A program made the translations under genes and the position numbers. A stretch of DNA of 34,086 nucleotides, taken from positions 1 through 34,086 of the forward strand of contig JBOGEX010000023.1 in assembly GCA_050741915.1 (NCBI GenBank), in the 5' to 3' direction. Below, in pieces: positions 15,375 to 23,065 of this stretch (position 1 is its first letter; each line of letters starts with the position of its first letter). Below the pieces are notes generated by a model. That model was not told the DNA's origin, made no database searches, and worked only from the letters and a program-made list of their open reading frames with translations. Source of the DNA: JACCTH01 sp050741915 (GTDB lineage: Bacteria > Actinomycetota > Acidimicrobiia > Spongiisociales > ZC4RG35).

Positions 15375-16634
15375 ATGATGGAGGCTTCCGAGGTCTCTCG
15401 TGTGATCTATCGGCGGTTGGTCGACCTCTCATCCGGCCCGCCTCCTGGCCTACGCCTCTGGACCGGCGAACGCCTCGGGCCCAAGGATGCAGGTACCACG
15501 TTGGTGCTTCGTCACCCTGGTGCCTGGCGGTCGCTACTCGTCCCTCCCAACAATCTGACGGCGGCGGAGGCCTATCTCTATGACGACGTCGACGTCGAGG
15601 ATGACATGGTCGCGCTTATGGAGTTCGTGGCTGGTCTCAAGCACGACCCGCGCCGGGCCCTCAGCGCGGCTCGGCTCAGCAGTCTCGCTCGCAAGCTGCC
15701 GGGGGAGATCCGCCGCGACTCAGCGGAGCGCCCCGGGATGGGCGGAGGGCAGCTTCACTCGCTTGCTCGTGACCGACGAGCGGTCACGTTCCACTACGAC
15801 ACCGGGAACGCTTTCTTTCAGTTGTTTCTTGATCCGCGGATGGTCTACTCGTGCGCTGACTTCCTCGACCCCAGGGAGACACTCGACGTTGCGCAGGAGC
15901 GAAAGCTCGATTTGATCTGTCGCAAGCTCGAGCTCGCTCCGGGAATGCGATTCCTCGATGTCGGCTGCGGCTGGGGTGGTCTAGTTCTGCATGCCGCCGA
16001 TCGTTATGGGGTCGAAGCCACCGGAGTGACCCTGAGTGGGCCGCAGGCCGACTTCGCCGAGATCAAAGCCAAAGAGATGGGACTAGAGGACAGAGTCAGG
16101 ATCATCAGAGGCGACTACCGTGAGCTCGACAGTACCTATGATGCAATCGCCTCGGTTGGCATGTTCGAACACGTGGGTCGCAGCCGGCTCTCAGAGTACT
16201 TCTCCAGTTTGCGACATCGGCTCGCGGTAGGGGGTCAGCTGCTCAATCATGGAATCGTCAGCCGACGCCGGGGCTTCCAATTTCGTCGGCCCACGTTCGT
16301 TAGCACGTATGTCTTTCCCGACTCGAGGCTCGTGCCGGTCGAGGATGTGGTTCATGCGGCCGAGGAGGCCGGATTCGAGCTACGGGACGCAGAATCCCTT
16401 CGTTCCTCCTACGCCCTCACCTTGCGTCGGTGGGTGGCGAACCTGGAGCGGAGCACCCGGGAGGCGATCGACTTGGTCGGCGACCGAACCTACCGAATCT
16501 GGCGTCTATACATGGCCGGCTCCGTCACCGCGTTTGAGCAAGCTCATCTCTCGGTTTTCCAGCTCTTACTGTCCGATACCGATCGGCCCTGGACTTTCGG
16601 ACGGCATCGGCTTCTTGCTTCTGACGACGTCTGA
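15375..16634 (+). CDS. Cyclopropane-fatty-acyl-phospholipid synthase family methyltransferase
   Basis: SAM-dependent methyltransferase of the CFA/mycolic acid cyclopropane synthase family, which modifies double bonds of membrane lipid acyl chains. An N-terminal lipid-associated region (about 1-130) precedes the catalytic domain. That domain opens with VTFHYDTGNAFFQLFLDPRM and YSCADF, then SAM motif I LDVGCGWGG (around residue 195) and GVTLSGPQ. The acidic motif VGMFEHVGR follows. I chose ATG 15375 (419 residues). The frame stays open upstream to GTG 15234, but the extra residues look non-coding and include a palindrome and a CAAATTCG-like repeat fragment. Substrate and product cannot be told from the sequence. 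Confidence 0.92.
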   Translation: MMEASEVSRVIYRRLVDLSSGPPPGLRLWTGERLGPKDAGTTLVLRHPGAWRSLLVPPNNLTAAEAYLYDDVDVEDDMVALMEFVAGLKHDPRRALSAARLSSLARKLPGEIRRDSAERPGMGGGQLHSLARDRRAVTFHYDTGNAFFQLFLDPRMVYSCADFLDPRETLDVAQERKLDLICRKLELAPGMRFLDVGCGWGGLVLHAADRYGVEATGVTLSGPQADFAEIKAKEMGLEDRVRIIRGDYRELDSTYDAIASVGMFEHVGRSRLSEYFSSLRHRLAVGGQLLNHGIVSRRRGFQFRRPTFVSTYVFPDSRLVPVEDVVHAAEEAGFELRDAESLRSSYALTLRRWVANLERSTREAIDLVGDRTYRIWRLYMAGSVTAFEQAHLSVFQLLLSDTDRPWTFGRHRLLASDDV

Positions 16635-16670
16635 CGGCGGGGCCCGGGTGCTGTTCAACGTCGGACGCCT

Positions 16671-16732
16671 CAAATTTGTCGCTCCACGACCACTCTTACC
16701 CAAATTCGTCGCACCACGACCAACCCCTGGTC
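16671..16732 (+). repeat. Left half of palindromic repeat element A (two 30-bp units)
   Basis: Two direct units with an exact 30-bp period begin CAAATTTGTCGCTCCACGAC (16671) and CAAATTCGTCGCACCACGAC (16701). Matching inverted units lie beyond the IS at 18053-18134. Removing the IS and one target copy rebuilds a hairpin: arms 16701-16722 and 18053-18074 pair over 22 positions with about five mismatches around the loop ACCCC. A second element with the same plan is at 28350-28457. Confidence 0.65.
16718..16732 (+). repeat. 15-bp target-site duplication, left copy
   Basis: GACCAACCCCTGGTC directly abuts the IS left end (TGTCAAG at 16733). It is identical to 18043-18057, and is itself a 5-bp stem with a 5-nt loop. 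Confidence 0.85.
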
Positions 16733-16782
16733 TGTCAAGTCTCGGGACATGTCGGACAGAACTATCGGGAGATATCGGACAG
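16733..16782 (+). repeat. IS terminal inverted repeat, left
   Basis: Begins TGTCAAGTCTC. Its inner end CTATCGGGAGATATCGGACA matches the right repeat (CTATCGGGACATGTCGGACA) at 18 of 20 positions. Confidence 0.8.
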
Positions 16783-16783
16783 G

Positions 16784-17962
16784 TCATGGTCTCGATTTCG
16801 GTCGTCGGCCCCGGGGTTTGCCGGTGGGTTGGCTGCGGCGGGTGGGGTCGAGGGTGAAGGAGCGGATCAGCCCTTTGGCTCCGAAAACGGAGAGCTGGTC
16901 GCCGCGGGCGATGATCAGCACGGTTTCCCCCTGGTGGTCTTGGCCGACCCCGATCCGGTAGCTCCGCCAGGTGCAGGTTCCGCTGTGGTCGACTTGGTGG
17001 CGGCTCGAGCGAGGCTCGGCGGGAAGCGGGGCTCCGGGCTGGGCGGGTGGGGTGGCCCGCCAGCGCCTGAGGGGGGTGTCCCCATCGAGGGCCCGGTGGG
17101 GACGGAGCTGGTTGTAGTAGTCGAGGAAGCCGTCGAGCTGGGTCTGGAGCTCTCGGGGGGTGGCGGCCAGAGGCCGGGTGAGAAGCCATTTCTTCAGGGT
17201 CTGATGGAACCGCTCCAACTTGCCACAGGTCTGGGGGTGACCGGGGGAGGAAGGGATATGGCCGATCCCGAGGCGGCGGAGGTCGCGCTCGAACTCGGTC
17301 TCCCCCTGCTGGTGGAAACGAGCGGTGAAACAGATCCCGTTGTCGGACATGACATGGGCCGGGAGCCCATAACGGCCCGAAGCGGTGGTAAAGGCCTCCC
17401 AGGCGGCGGTGGCGGTGGGACCCGAACAGACCAGGGCGGCGGGGACCAGCCGGGAGTGGTCGTCGATCAGGTCCATGATCCACACCCCGCTCCCATCGGC
17501 CAAGGCCCAGCTGGTGGCGTCGATCTGCCAGGCGTCGTTGGGGGTGGGCCACTGGAAGCGGATCGAGGCTCCCTTGGGCCGATTCTCCGGTCGGGGGACC
17601 ACCATCCCCCGGCGGAGGAGGACCCGATGGATGGTGGCTACCCCCGGCAGCGGCACGGTTCCCTCCTCCCGCAGGTGATAGAAGATGGTCTGGGCGCCGG
17701 CATCGACCCCCTTCTCTTCGAGGTGCTTCCGCCACCAGACGATCCGCTCCTCGACCGCCACCGGGGTCTGGTTGGGAGAGACCAGCGGTCGTCGCGAGCG
17801 GCTGGCCAAGCCCGCCGGGCCTTCTGCGAGGAAGCGGCGTCGATACCGGTAGAAGCTGTCCCGAGAGATCTGGAGCTGTCGGCACAGCTCAGAGACCGAG
17901 ACCGCCACCTCCGCCGCCAACACCGCCCGCAGACGGGTTTCGATGCTCACTGTTTTAACCAT
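16784..17962 (-). CDS. IS481-family transposase (DDE integrase core)
   Basis: Catalyses cut and strand transfer of the surrounding insertion sequence. The 392 residues comprise a helix-turn-helix region (about 8-60, VSELCRQLQISRDSFYRYRR) and an HTH_29/32-like linker. An rve integrase core follows, with catalytic Asp148 (DAWQIDATSW), Asp207 (HVMSDNGICF) and Glu250 (CGKLERFHQ). Next come NQLRPHRALDGDTPLRRW, typical of the IS481/IS3 integrase group, and a C-terminal extension of about 80 residues. No frameshift or stop interrupts it and all three catalytic residues are present, so it may be active. ATG 17962 lies 80 bp inside the right end. Confidence 0.95.
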   Translation of the reverse strand: MVKTVSIETRLRAVLAAEVAVSVSELCRQLQISRDSFYRYRRRFLAEGPAGLASRSRRPLVSPNQTPVAVEERIVWWRKHLEEKGVDAGAQTIFYHLREEGTVPLPGVATIHRVLLRRGMVVPRPENRPKGASIRFQWPTPNDAWQIDATSWALADGSGVWIMDLIDDHSRLVPAALVCSGPTATAAWEAFTTASGRYGLPAHVMSDNGICFTARFHQQGETEFERDLRRLGIGHIPSSPGHPQTCGKLERFHQTLKKWLLTRPLAATPRELQTQLDGFLDYYNQLRPHRALDGDTPLRRWRATPPAQPGAPLPAEPRSSRHQVDHSGTCTWRSYRIGVGQDHQGETVLIIARGDQLSVFGAKGLIRSFTLDPTRRSQPTGKPRGRRPKSRP

Positions 17963-17990
17963 CCCCTAAGGCTCACAGCCCACCCCTCCA

Positions 17991-18042
17991 CTGTCCGACA
18001 TGTCCCGATAGATACCTGTCAGATAAGCGTTGATAGTCGACA
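17991..18042 (-). repeat. IS terminal inverted repeat, right
   Basis: Read on the minus strand it begins TGTCGACTATC and ends CTATCGGGACATGTCGGACA, pairing imperfectly with the left repeat. A TGACAGG block lies between the two. Confidence 0.8.
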
Positions 18043-18057
18043 GACCAACCCCTGGTC
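18043..18057 (+). repeat. 15-bp target-site duplication, right copy
   Basis: GACCAACCCCTGGTC, identical to 16718-16732, begins directly after the IS right end. Confidence 0.85.
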
Positions 18058-18134
18058 GTCCCGCAACAAATTTGCTGTGGGATGGTCTTCCTGCGCCGAA
18101 TTAGCAGCAAGATGGTCGTAGCGCGGGCTGAACC
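18053..18134 (-). repeat. Right half of palindromic repeat element A (inverted units)
   Basis: Inverted units end at 18074 (TGGTCGTCCCGCAACAAATT, then TG) and 18104 (GATGGTCTTCCTGCGCCGAA, then TTAG). A third, more diverged unit, GATGGTCGTAGCGCGGG, starts at 18111. TGGTC recurs at 18053, 18083 and 18113, an exact 30-bp period. These mirror the two forward units at 16671-16730 on the other side of the IS. Confidence 0.6.
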
Positions 18135-18268
18135 GTGGCGATCGCTGTCTCGGGCTCGGGCGAAGGAGCAATCTCTTTGCGAGCCATTACCCTGGCAGCG
18201 GGCACCAAAGGCATTCTGCCAATGGCCGGTTGCGTTTGTGGCGACCATCCAAAAAACGGAGGAACTGA

Positions 18269-19093
18269 ATGAAACCTGTTAACAAGCTGTGGCTGGTCGT
18301 ACTGACGCTGGCCCTCATTACCGCAGCCTGCGGTGGCGGGACCAGTGCGACGACGGCCACTCCCGAGACGCCGGACACAACTGGTGCGGCCACTGGTGGT
18401 CTTCCGGATCTCGGGGGCCAGAGCATCACAGTGGCGGTCGAAAACGCCTATCCCCCCTTCAACTTCATCGATGAAGCCACCGGCCAGCCGGCCGGTTGGG
18501 ACTACGACGCGATCAACGAAATCTGCAGCCGGATCAACTGTACTCCCGAGTTCGTCGAGGTGGCGTGGGACGGGATGATCATCGCCGTCTCCCAGGGTCA
18601 ATATGACATGGCCGCCGATGGCATCACGATCACTGACGAGCGGGAAGAGCAGGTCGACTTCTCACAGGGTTATGTGCATGTCGATCAGCGACTGTTGGCC
18701 CGTATCGATGAGGACCGTTTTGCCAACACGGACGAATTCGCCGAGGGCGACTACCTCGTCGCTACCCAGCTCGGAACCACCAACTTCGCCACCGCGGTCG
18801 CTGTCTATGGTGAAGACCGCGTTCAGGGTTTCGAGCAGTTCGGGTTCGCCGTGCAGGCCGTTATCAATGGCGATGCCGATGCCGTGATCATCGACAGCAC
18901 CGCTGGCCAGGGATACGAAGGCGAGAACGCCGAAGCTGTGAAGATGATCGAAGGTTCGTTGGTTTCCGACGAACTCGGTTTCATCTTCCCTCCTGACTCG
19001 GAACTGGTTGCGGCTTTCGACGCCGCATTGGATTCGATGAGAGAAGACGGCACTCTGGAGTCGATCAACAACACCTGGTGGCCTGCCCAGTAA
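18269..19093 (+). CDS. Amino-acid ABC transporter substrate-binding lipoprotein (family 3)
   Basis: Extracellular solute receptor of the HisJ/GlnH type, 274 residues. The lipoprotein signal ends ALITAAC (Cys21), followed by a Thr/Gly-rich linker to about residue 50. The mature domain starts ITVAVENAYPPFNFID, the classic family-3 opening. It continues with GWDYDAINEICSRI, WDGMIIAVSQGQYDMAADGI, TITDEREEQVDFSQGY and a closing DGTLESINNTWW. GGAGG stands 6 nt before the ATG. The IS lies 226 bp upstream and could alter its transcription. Permease and ATPase genes follow. A polar amino-acid substrate is likely; which one is not clear. Confidence 0.92.
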   Translation: MKPVNKLWLVVLTLALITAACGGGTSATTATPETPDTTGAATGGLPDLGGQSITVAVENAYPPFNFIDEATGQPAGWDYDAINEICSRINCTPEFVEVAWDGMIIAVSQGQYDMAADGITITDEREEQVDFSQGYVHVDQRLLARIDEDRFANTDEFAEGDYLVATQLGTTNFATAVAVYGEDRVQGFEQFGFAVQAVINGDADAVIIDSTAGQGYEGENAEAVKMIEGSLVSDELGFIFPPDSELVAAFDAALDSMREDGTLESINNTWWPAQ

Positions 19094-19116
19094 CGGGTCA
19101 CTTCCTTCGGCACTTC

Positions 19117-19147
19117 GAGAGGCGCTGGGTTTAGCCTGGCGCCTCTC
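19117..19147 (+). terminator. Stem-loop between substrate-binding and permease genes, touching the start codon
   Basis: GAGAGGCGC (19117-19125) and GCGCCTCTC (19139-19147) form a perfect 9-bp stem with a 13-nt loop. The stem's last base directly precedes ATG 19148, leaving no free ribosome-binding site. It could act as an mRNA processing or attenuation structure lowering permease expression, or the true start may be downstream (ATG 19232). Confidence 0.5.
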
Positions 19148-19978
19148 ATGACATCTGGAGCCTCGACCGAAGCCGAACGCCGACAGCCATCCGGCCTTGT
19201 CGACGTGGAAGCAGGCGTAGTCGGCAAGTCGATGGTGATCAGAACCGGCGAGTTTCCCTGGTGGCTGGTTGGCCTGATGGGGATCATTGCCTACCTCGGC
19301 TTCTTGACCTTTTTTAGCCCTACCTACGAGGGTGCCAAGGAAGCCATCGTGCGAGGAATGCCCATCACGATTCGGGCGACGCTGGTCGCTTTCGCGATCG
19401 CCTTGCTGCTTGGGCTCGTTGCCGGGTTGGGACGAATCTCCCGCAACCTGGTGATTCGAAATCTGGCGACTCTCTACATCGAGTTCATTCGCGGTGTCCC
19501 GATGCTCGTGCTGATCTTCACGGTGGCGCTGGTCTTGATCCCACCGATCAGCGATGCGCTTGGGATCGAGAATCGGCTGAGCAATGAGTGGCGGGCAATC
19601 ATTGCTTTGGCTCTCATCTATGGCGGATATATCGCCGAGGTTTTCCGGGCCGGCATCGAATCAGTGAGTCCCGGCCAAACCGAGGCGGGCCGTTCTCTCG
19701 GCATGACCAGGGGTCAGACCATGCGTTCGATCGTTCTTCCCCAGGCCGTACGCAACGTCCTCCCGGCCCTTGGCAACGATTTCATCGCCATGTTCAAGGA
19801 TTCGTCACTGCTCTCGGTGCTCTCAGTCTTCGAGATCACCTACCTGGCTCGCCGCCATGCCAACAACGCCTTCGAGTTTCGAGAGGCGTTCTTGGTCACG
19901 ACCTTCCTTTATCTCACGGGAACTCTCATCCTCTCCCTCACTGTGAACTGGTATGCCCGCAGACTCCAACGCCGTTAA
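19148..19978 (+). CDS. Amino-acid ABC transporter permease (HisM/GlnP family)
   Basis: Membrane subunit of the family-3 importer, with about five or six helices. The conserved region GMPITIRATLVAFAIALLLG, EFIRGVPMLVLIF and the coupling loop SVSPGQTEAGRSLGMTRGQT followed by LPQAVRNVLPALGNDFIAMF identify the HisM/GlnP family. From ATG 19148 it is 276 residues with a polar N-terminal tail of about 35 residues. A start at ATG 19232 would remove that tail and escape the hairpin upstream. It is a single permease gene, so it probably forms a homodimer. The 3' end overlaps the ATPase gene by 26 nt. Confidence 0.92.
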   Translation: MTSGASTEAERRQPSGLVDVEAGVVGKSMVIRTGEFPWWLVGLMGIIAYLGFLTFFSPTYEGAKEAIVRGMPITIRATLVAFAIALLLGLVAGLGRISRNLVIRNLATLYIEFIRGVPMLVLIFTVALVLIPPISDALGIENRLSNEWRAIIALALIYGGYIAEVFRAGIESVSPGQTEAGRSLGMTRGQTMRSIVLPQAVRNVLPALGNDFIAMFKDSSLLSVLSVFEITYLARRHANNAFEFREAFLVTTFLYLTGTLILSLTVNWYARRLQRR

Positions 19979-20708
19979 CGACTACCGGATTCGGGTCGAG
20001 GGGCTACACAAGCGCTTCGGAAAGGTCGTAGCGGTTACAGACATCAACCTGACGGTACGGGTCGGGGAAGTCATGGTGATTATCGGTCCTTCGGGTTCGG
20101 GGAAATCCACCGTCCTTCGCTGTATGAATCACCTTGAGGTCCCCACCCAGGGTTCGGTATTCATCGATGGGGTCCATCTCGAGGATCAGAAGACGGATAT
20201 CAATGAGGTTCGGAAGGAGGTGGGGATGGTCTTCCAGCAGTTCAACCTCTTTCCTCATTTGACGGTGCTCAACAACCTCACCCTCGCTCAGCGAAAGGTC
20301 AGGGGGAGGTCTAAGGAGGAGGCGGAGGCGATCGCTCTGCAGCAGCTCGAGCGGGTGGGGATTCCCGAGAAGGCAAGGATGAAACCGGCCCAGCTTTCGG
20401 GTGGCCAGCAGCAACGGGTGGCAATCGCTCGCTCGCTTTCGATGAACCCCAAGGTCATGCTGTTCGACGAGCCGACTTCGGCGCTCGACCCCGAAATGAT
20501 CAACGAGGTTCTCGATGTCATGCTGGAACTGGCGTCTTCAGGCATGACGATGGTGGTAGTCACTCACGAGATGGGGTTTGCCCGTCAGGTGGGCTCGCAT
20601 CTGGTGATCATGGATGACGGACGGATCGTGGAAGAGGGTGAGGCGGCAGCCGTTTTCTCCAACCCGCAGAGCGAGCGCACCAGGCAGTTCCTGTCAAAGA
20701 TCCTGTAG
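19953..20708 (+). CDS. Amino-acid ABC transporter ATP-binding protein (GlnQ/HisP family)
   Basis: ATPase of the polar amino-acid importer, 251 residues. Walker A is GPSGSGKST (45-53), the Q loop is VGMVFQQFNLFPHLTVLNNL, the signature LSGGQQQRVAIARSLSMNPK, Walker B VMLFDEPTSALDPE, and the switch His lies in VTHEMGFAR. It is closely similar to the second ATPase of this type at 27451-28209. Translation starts inside the permease gene, so the two are coupled. It ends the three-gene operon; dxs begins 46 bp later. Confidence 0.95.
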   Translation: MPADSNAVNDYRIRVEGLHKRFGKVVAVTDINLTVRVGEVMVIIGPSGSGKSTVLRCMNHLEVPTQGSVFIDGVHLEDQKTDINEVRKEVGMVFQQFNLFPHLTVLNNLTLAQRKVRGRSKEEAEAIALQQLERVGIPEKARMKPAQLSGGQQQRVAIARSLSMNPKVMLFDEPTSALDPEMINEVLDVMLELASSGMTMVVVTHEMGFARQVGSHLVIMDDGRIVEEGEAAAVFSNPQSERTRQFLSKIL

Positions 20709-20754
20709 TTAGGGAATTCAGCGGTGGCGGTAACCTGTCGATCCAGTGGCCTCG

Positions 20755-22638
20755 ATGTTGGACCGCGTCCAGTCACCAGCTGATCTCCGGCGTCTCGACT
20801 ATCCCGAGTTGGCCGAGCTTTGCGGAGAGATTCGCCAGTTCCTGGTCGACCGGATCGCCAAGACCGGTGGCCATCTCAGCCCTAACCTCGGGGTAGTCGA
20901 GCTCACGCTGGCGTTGCATCGGGCATTCGACAGCCCTCACGACCGGATCATCTGGGATGTCGGGCACCAGGCCTACGTTCACAAACTGGTAACTGGTCGC
21001 CAGGAAGGCTTCGCCACCCTCCGGCGCTTTGGCGGCCTCTCCGGTTACCCCAGCCGGGAGGAGAGCCCGCACGATTTTGTCGAGAACAGCCACGCCTCGA
21101 CGGCTCTCTCTTATGCGCTGGGCCACGCCCTCACCAACCCCGATTACTGGACGGTGGCGGTAGTGGGTGACGGTGCTCTCACCGGAGGCATGGCCTATGA
21201 GGCGCTGAATCACATCGCTGTCAGTCGACCTCCCAATCTCATGATCGTGGTGAACGACAACGGCCGTTCCTACGCACCGACAGTCGGCGGGGTGGCGGCC
21301 CTCGCCAACCTCGCCCATCTCCGCCTCGACCCCCGCTACGAGTGGATGAAACGCACCTTTGGGCGCATGCTGCGGGGTCTGCCGCTGGTGGGTGAGACCG
21401 CCGACGAGATGGCCAACCGGTTCAAAGAGGCGGTCAAGCAGATTCTGGAGCCGTCTACCGTCTTCGACACGCTGGGTCTGAAGTACTCAGGACGAATCGA
21501 CGGCCACGACCTCAAGCTGCTCGAGACGACCTTTCTCAAGGCTCGGGAGTACGGCGAACCTGTGATCGTCCACGTCGTCACCGAGAAGGGCAAGGGCTAC
21601 CCGCCCGCCATCGGCGACGAGATCGACAAACTGCACGGCGTATCGAGCTTCGACGTCCGTACCGGCCGGGCCCTCAAAGAGGAGCTGAAGTACACCGACA
21701 TCGCTGGACGGGCTTTGCTCGAGGAAGCCCGCCGCCGACCGGAAGTGATTGCCATCTCGGCAGCGATGATCTCGTCGACCGGTTTGGCGGAGATGGCGTT
21801 CGAGATGCCCGATCGAGTCCATGACACCGGCATTGCCGAGCAACACTCGGTGACCCTTGCCGCCGGCATGGCCATGGCGGGAAAGCGCCCGGTGGTGGCG
21901 ATCTACTCGAGCTTCTTGCAGCGGGCGTTCGACCAGATCATCACCGATGTCGCCCTCCACAACCTCGGGGTTACCTTCCTGGTCGACCGGGCGGGGATCA
22001 CCGGGCCGGATGGTCCCTCCCACCACGGTGTGTTTGACCTTTCCTATTTGCGGATGATCCCCAACCTGGTGGTGGGCACTCCGGCCGACGCGACCGAGTT
22101 GGCGGGGATGATTCCCTCCGCGCTCGACCACGACGGCCCGGTGGCGATTCGCTTCCCCAAGGCTGCTGCCTCCTTGCCATCGATCCCGGCCGAGCCGATC
22201 CCGATCGGGGTGTGGGAAGAGCTTTCCGACGGAGACGATGTTCTCCTCGTGGCTAGTGGTCGCATGGTCGAGATCGCCCAGAAGACCGGGGCCTCTCTCG
22301 GCGCCCACGGTGTTTCCTGCCGGGTCATCAATGCCCGCTGGGTAAAACCGCTCGATCCCCGCCTGATCGATTGGGTGGCGGCGCATAAGTTGGTAGTCAC
22401 GCTGGAAGACAACGTCATCGCCGGCGGATTCGGCGCGGCGGTCTTAGAGGTGGTCGCTCCTGCCGGTTTGGCAGGGCGGGTTCGGGTGCTGGGGATCCCC
22501 GATCGCTTTCTTCCGGCTGGAAGTGTCGACGAATTGCTGCACGATGTCTCCCTCGACTCAGAAGGCGTGACAGGACAGGTGCTGGCGATGATGGCGGGTC
22601 AGGACCGCGCCAAAGTGCGGGGTCCTAGACGGCGGTGA
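20755..22638 (+). CDS. dxs: 1-deoxy-D-xylulose-5-phosphate synthase
   Basis: Thiamine-diphosphate enzyme joining pyruvate and glyceraldehyde 3-phosphate, the first step of the MEP isoprenoid pathway. ATG 20755 gives 627 residues, a normal length; GTG 20746 is an in-frame alternative. Family motifs are GHLSPNLGVVELTLALHRAF, WDVGHQAYVHKLVTGR, the diphosphate motif GDGALTGGMAYEALNH (from residue 138) with NDNGRSYAPTVGG, and in the second half TGIAEQHSVTLAAGMA and DRAGITGPDGPSHHG. The 3' end overlaps the convergent minus-strand gene by 14 nt. It may share transcription with the transporter upstream, or use its own promoter (TAACCT at 20731-20736). Confidence 0.96.
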   Translation: MLDRVQSPADLRRLDYPELAELCGEIRQFLVDRIAKTGGHLSPNLGVVELTLALHRAFDSPHDRIIWDVGHQAYVHKLVTGRQEGFATLRRFGGLSGYPSREESPHDFVENSHASTALSYALGHALTNPDYWTVAVVGDGALTGGMAYEALNHIAVSRPPNLMIVVNDNGRSYAPTVGGVAALANLAHLRLDPRYEWMKRTFGRMLRGLPLVGETADEMANRFKEAVKQILEPSTVFDTLGLKYSGRIDGHDLKLLETTFLKAREYGEPVIVHVVTEKGKGYPPAIGDEIDKLHGVSSFDVRTGRALKEELKYTDIAGRALLEEARRRPEVIAISAAMISSTGLAEMAFEMPDRVHDTGIAEQHSVTLAAGMAMAGKRPVVAIYSSFLQRAFDQIITDVALHNLGVTFLVDRAGITGPDGPSHHGVFDLSYLRMIPNLVVGTPADATELAGMIPSALDHDGPVAIRFPKAAASLPSIPAEPIPIGVWEELSDGDDVLLVASGRMVEIAQKTGASLGAHGVSCRVINARWVKPLDPRLIDWVAAHKLVVTLEDNVIAGGFGAAVLEVVAPAGLAGRVRVLGIPDRFLPAGSVDELLHDVSLDSEGVTGQVLAMMAGQDRAKVRGPRRR

Positions 22639-23065
22639 GGCCGATCGCGGCTGGAATGAAAGGCGACTTGGTAGCAGGCTCGACCAGAACTACAAAGCGG
22701 CTGACTTGCCGGGGGGAAACCGACGGGTACGTCGTCGGTACCGGATCAGGCACCTCGATGACATCCACCCAGTAGGCGTCGTTGTTGGTCTCAGACGGAA
22801 CCCGATCGGAGACGTCCATAACGATTCGCCTGTTGGGGGTCGAGAACGACATGGCCAGGATGAAAATCATCACTAGTGCCATGCCGCCGTGTGTCACCGG
22901 GCGCAGCATCCACCGGGACCCGCGGTCCCAGACATGTTGCAGACGACTCGCCTGCGTTGGTGGATCGACCAGCATCACGTACCGTAGGTTGCTTTCGAGC
23001 TGATCGAGAAACTGCTCGATCGGCGGAGGCTCGGGGCGCCGGAAGGTGGCTCGTCTATATGGCAC
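22625..23065 (-). CDS. Single-pass membrane protein paired with ECF sigma factor (possible anti-sigma)
   Basis: A 146-residue protein whose start overlaps the end of the sigma-factor gene by 11 nt, so the pair is one operon. A soluble N-terminus (about 1-55, PPPIEQFLDQLESNLRYVML) precedes one hydrophobic segment (about 60-75, GGMALVMIFILAMSF). About 70 predominantly polar residues follow, presumably outside the cell. This matches the layout of anti-sigma factors, but I see no zinc-binding HxxxCxxC motif, so the role is inferred from position and topology only. It may instead be a sensor or a CU044_5270-like partner. It overlaps the dxs 3' end by 14 nt. Confidence 0.7.
   Translation of the reverse strand: MPYRRATFRRPEPPPIEQFLDQLESNLRYVMLVDPPTQASRLQHVWDRGSRWMLRPVTHGGMALVMIFILAMSFSTPNRRIVMDVSDRVPSETNNDAYWVDVIEVPDPVPTTYPSVSPRQVSRFVVLVEPATKSPFIPAAIGLTAV

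Larger units (their letters stand above)
16733..18042 (-). mobile_element. Complete IS481-family insertion sequence, 1310 bp
   Basis: The element is bounded by imperfect terminal inverted repeats of about 50 bp (16733-16782 and 17991-18042), both starting TGTC at the tips, and by an identical 15-bp direct repeat outside. Each terminal repeat contains the block TCGGGACATGTCGGACAG (left 16742-16759, right complement 17991-18008). The left end also has a second variant, TCGGGAGATATCGGACAG (16765-16782), at 23-bp spacing; these are probable transposase-binding sites. One intact transposase gene fills the interior. Target duplications of 4-15 bp are known for IS481. Intact ends, gene and duplication suggest recent insertion. 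Confidence 0.9.

Noticed and set aside
16566..17885. Long minus-strand open frame across the IS and its flank
   Set aside because: It overlaps the intact transposase in another frame, is Pro/Arg-rich without domains, and its C-terminal GRGATNL repeats are a translation of the 30-bp DNA repeat.
16676..18121. 481-codon plus-strand frame antisense to the transposase
   Set aside because: Gly/Pro/Asp-rich antisense artefact of GC-rich DNA; the transposase with a complete DDE triad is the real gene.
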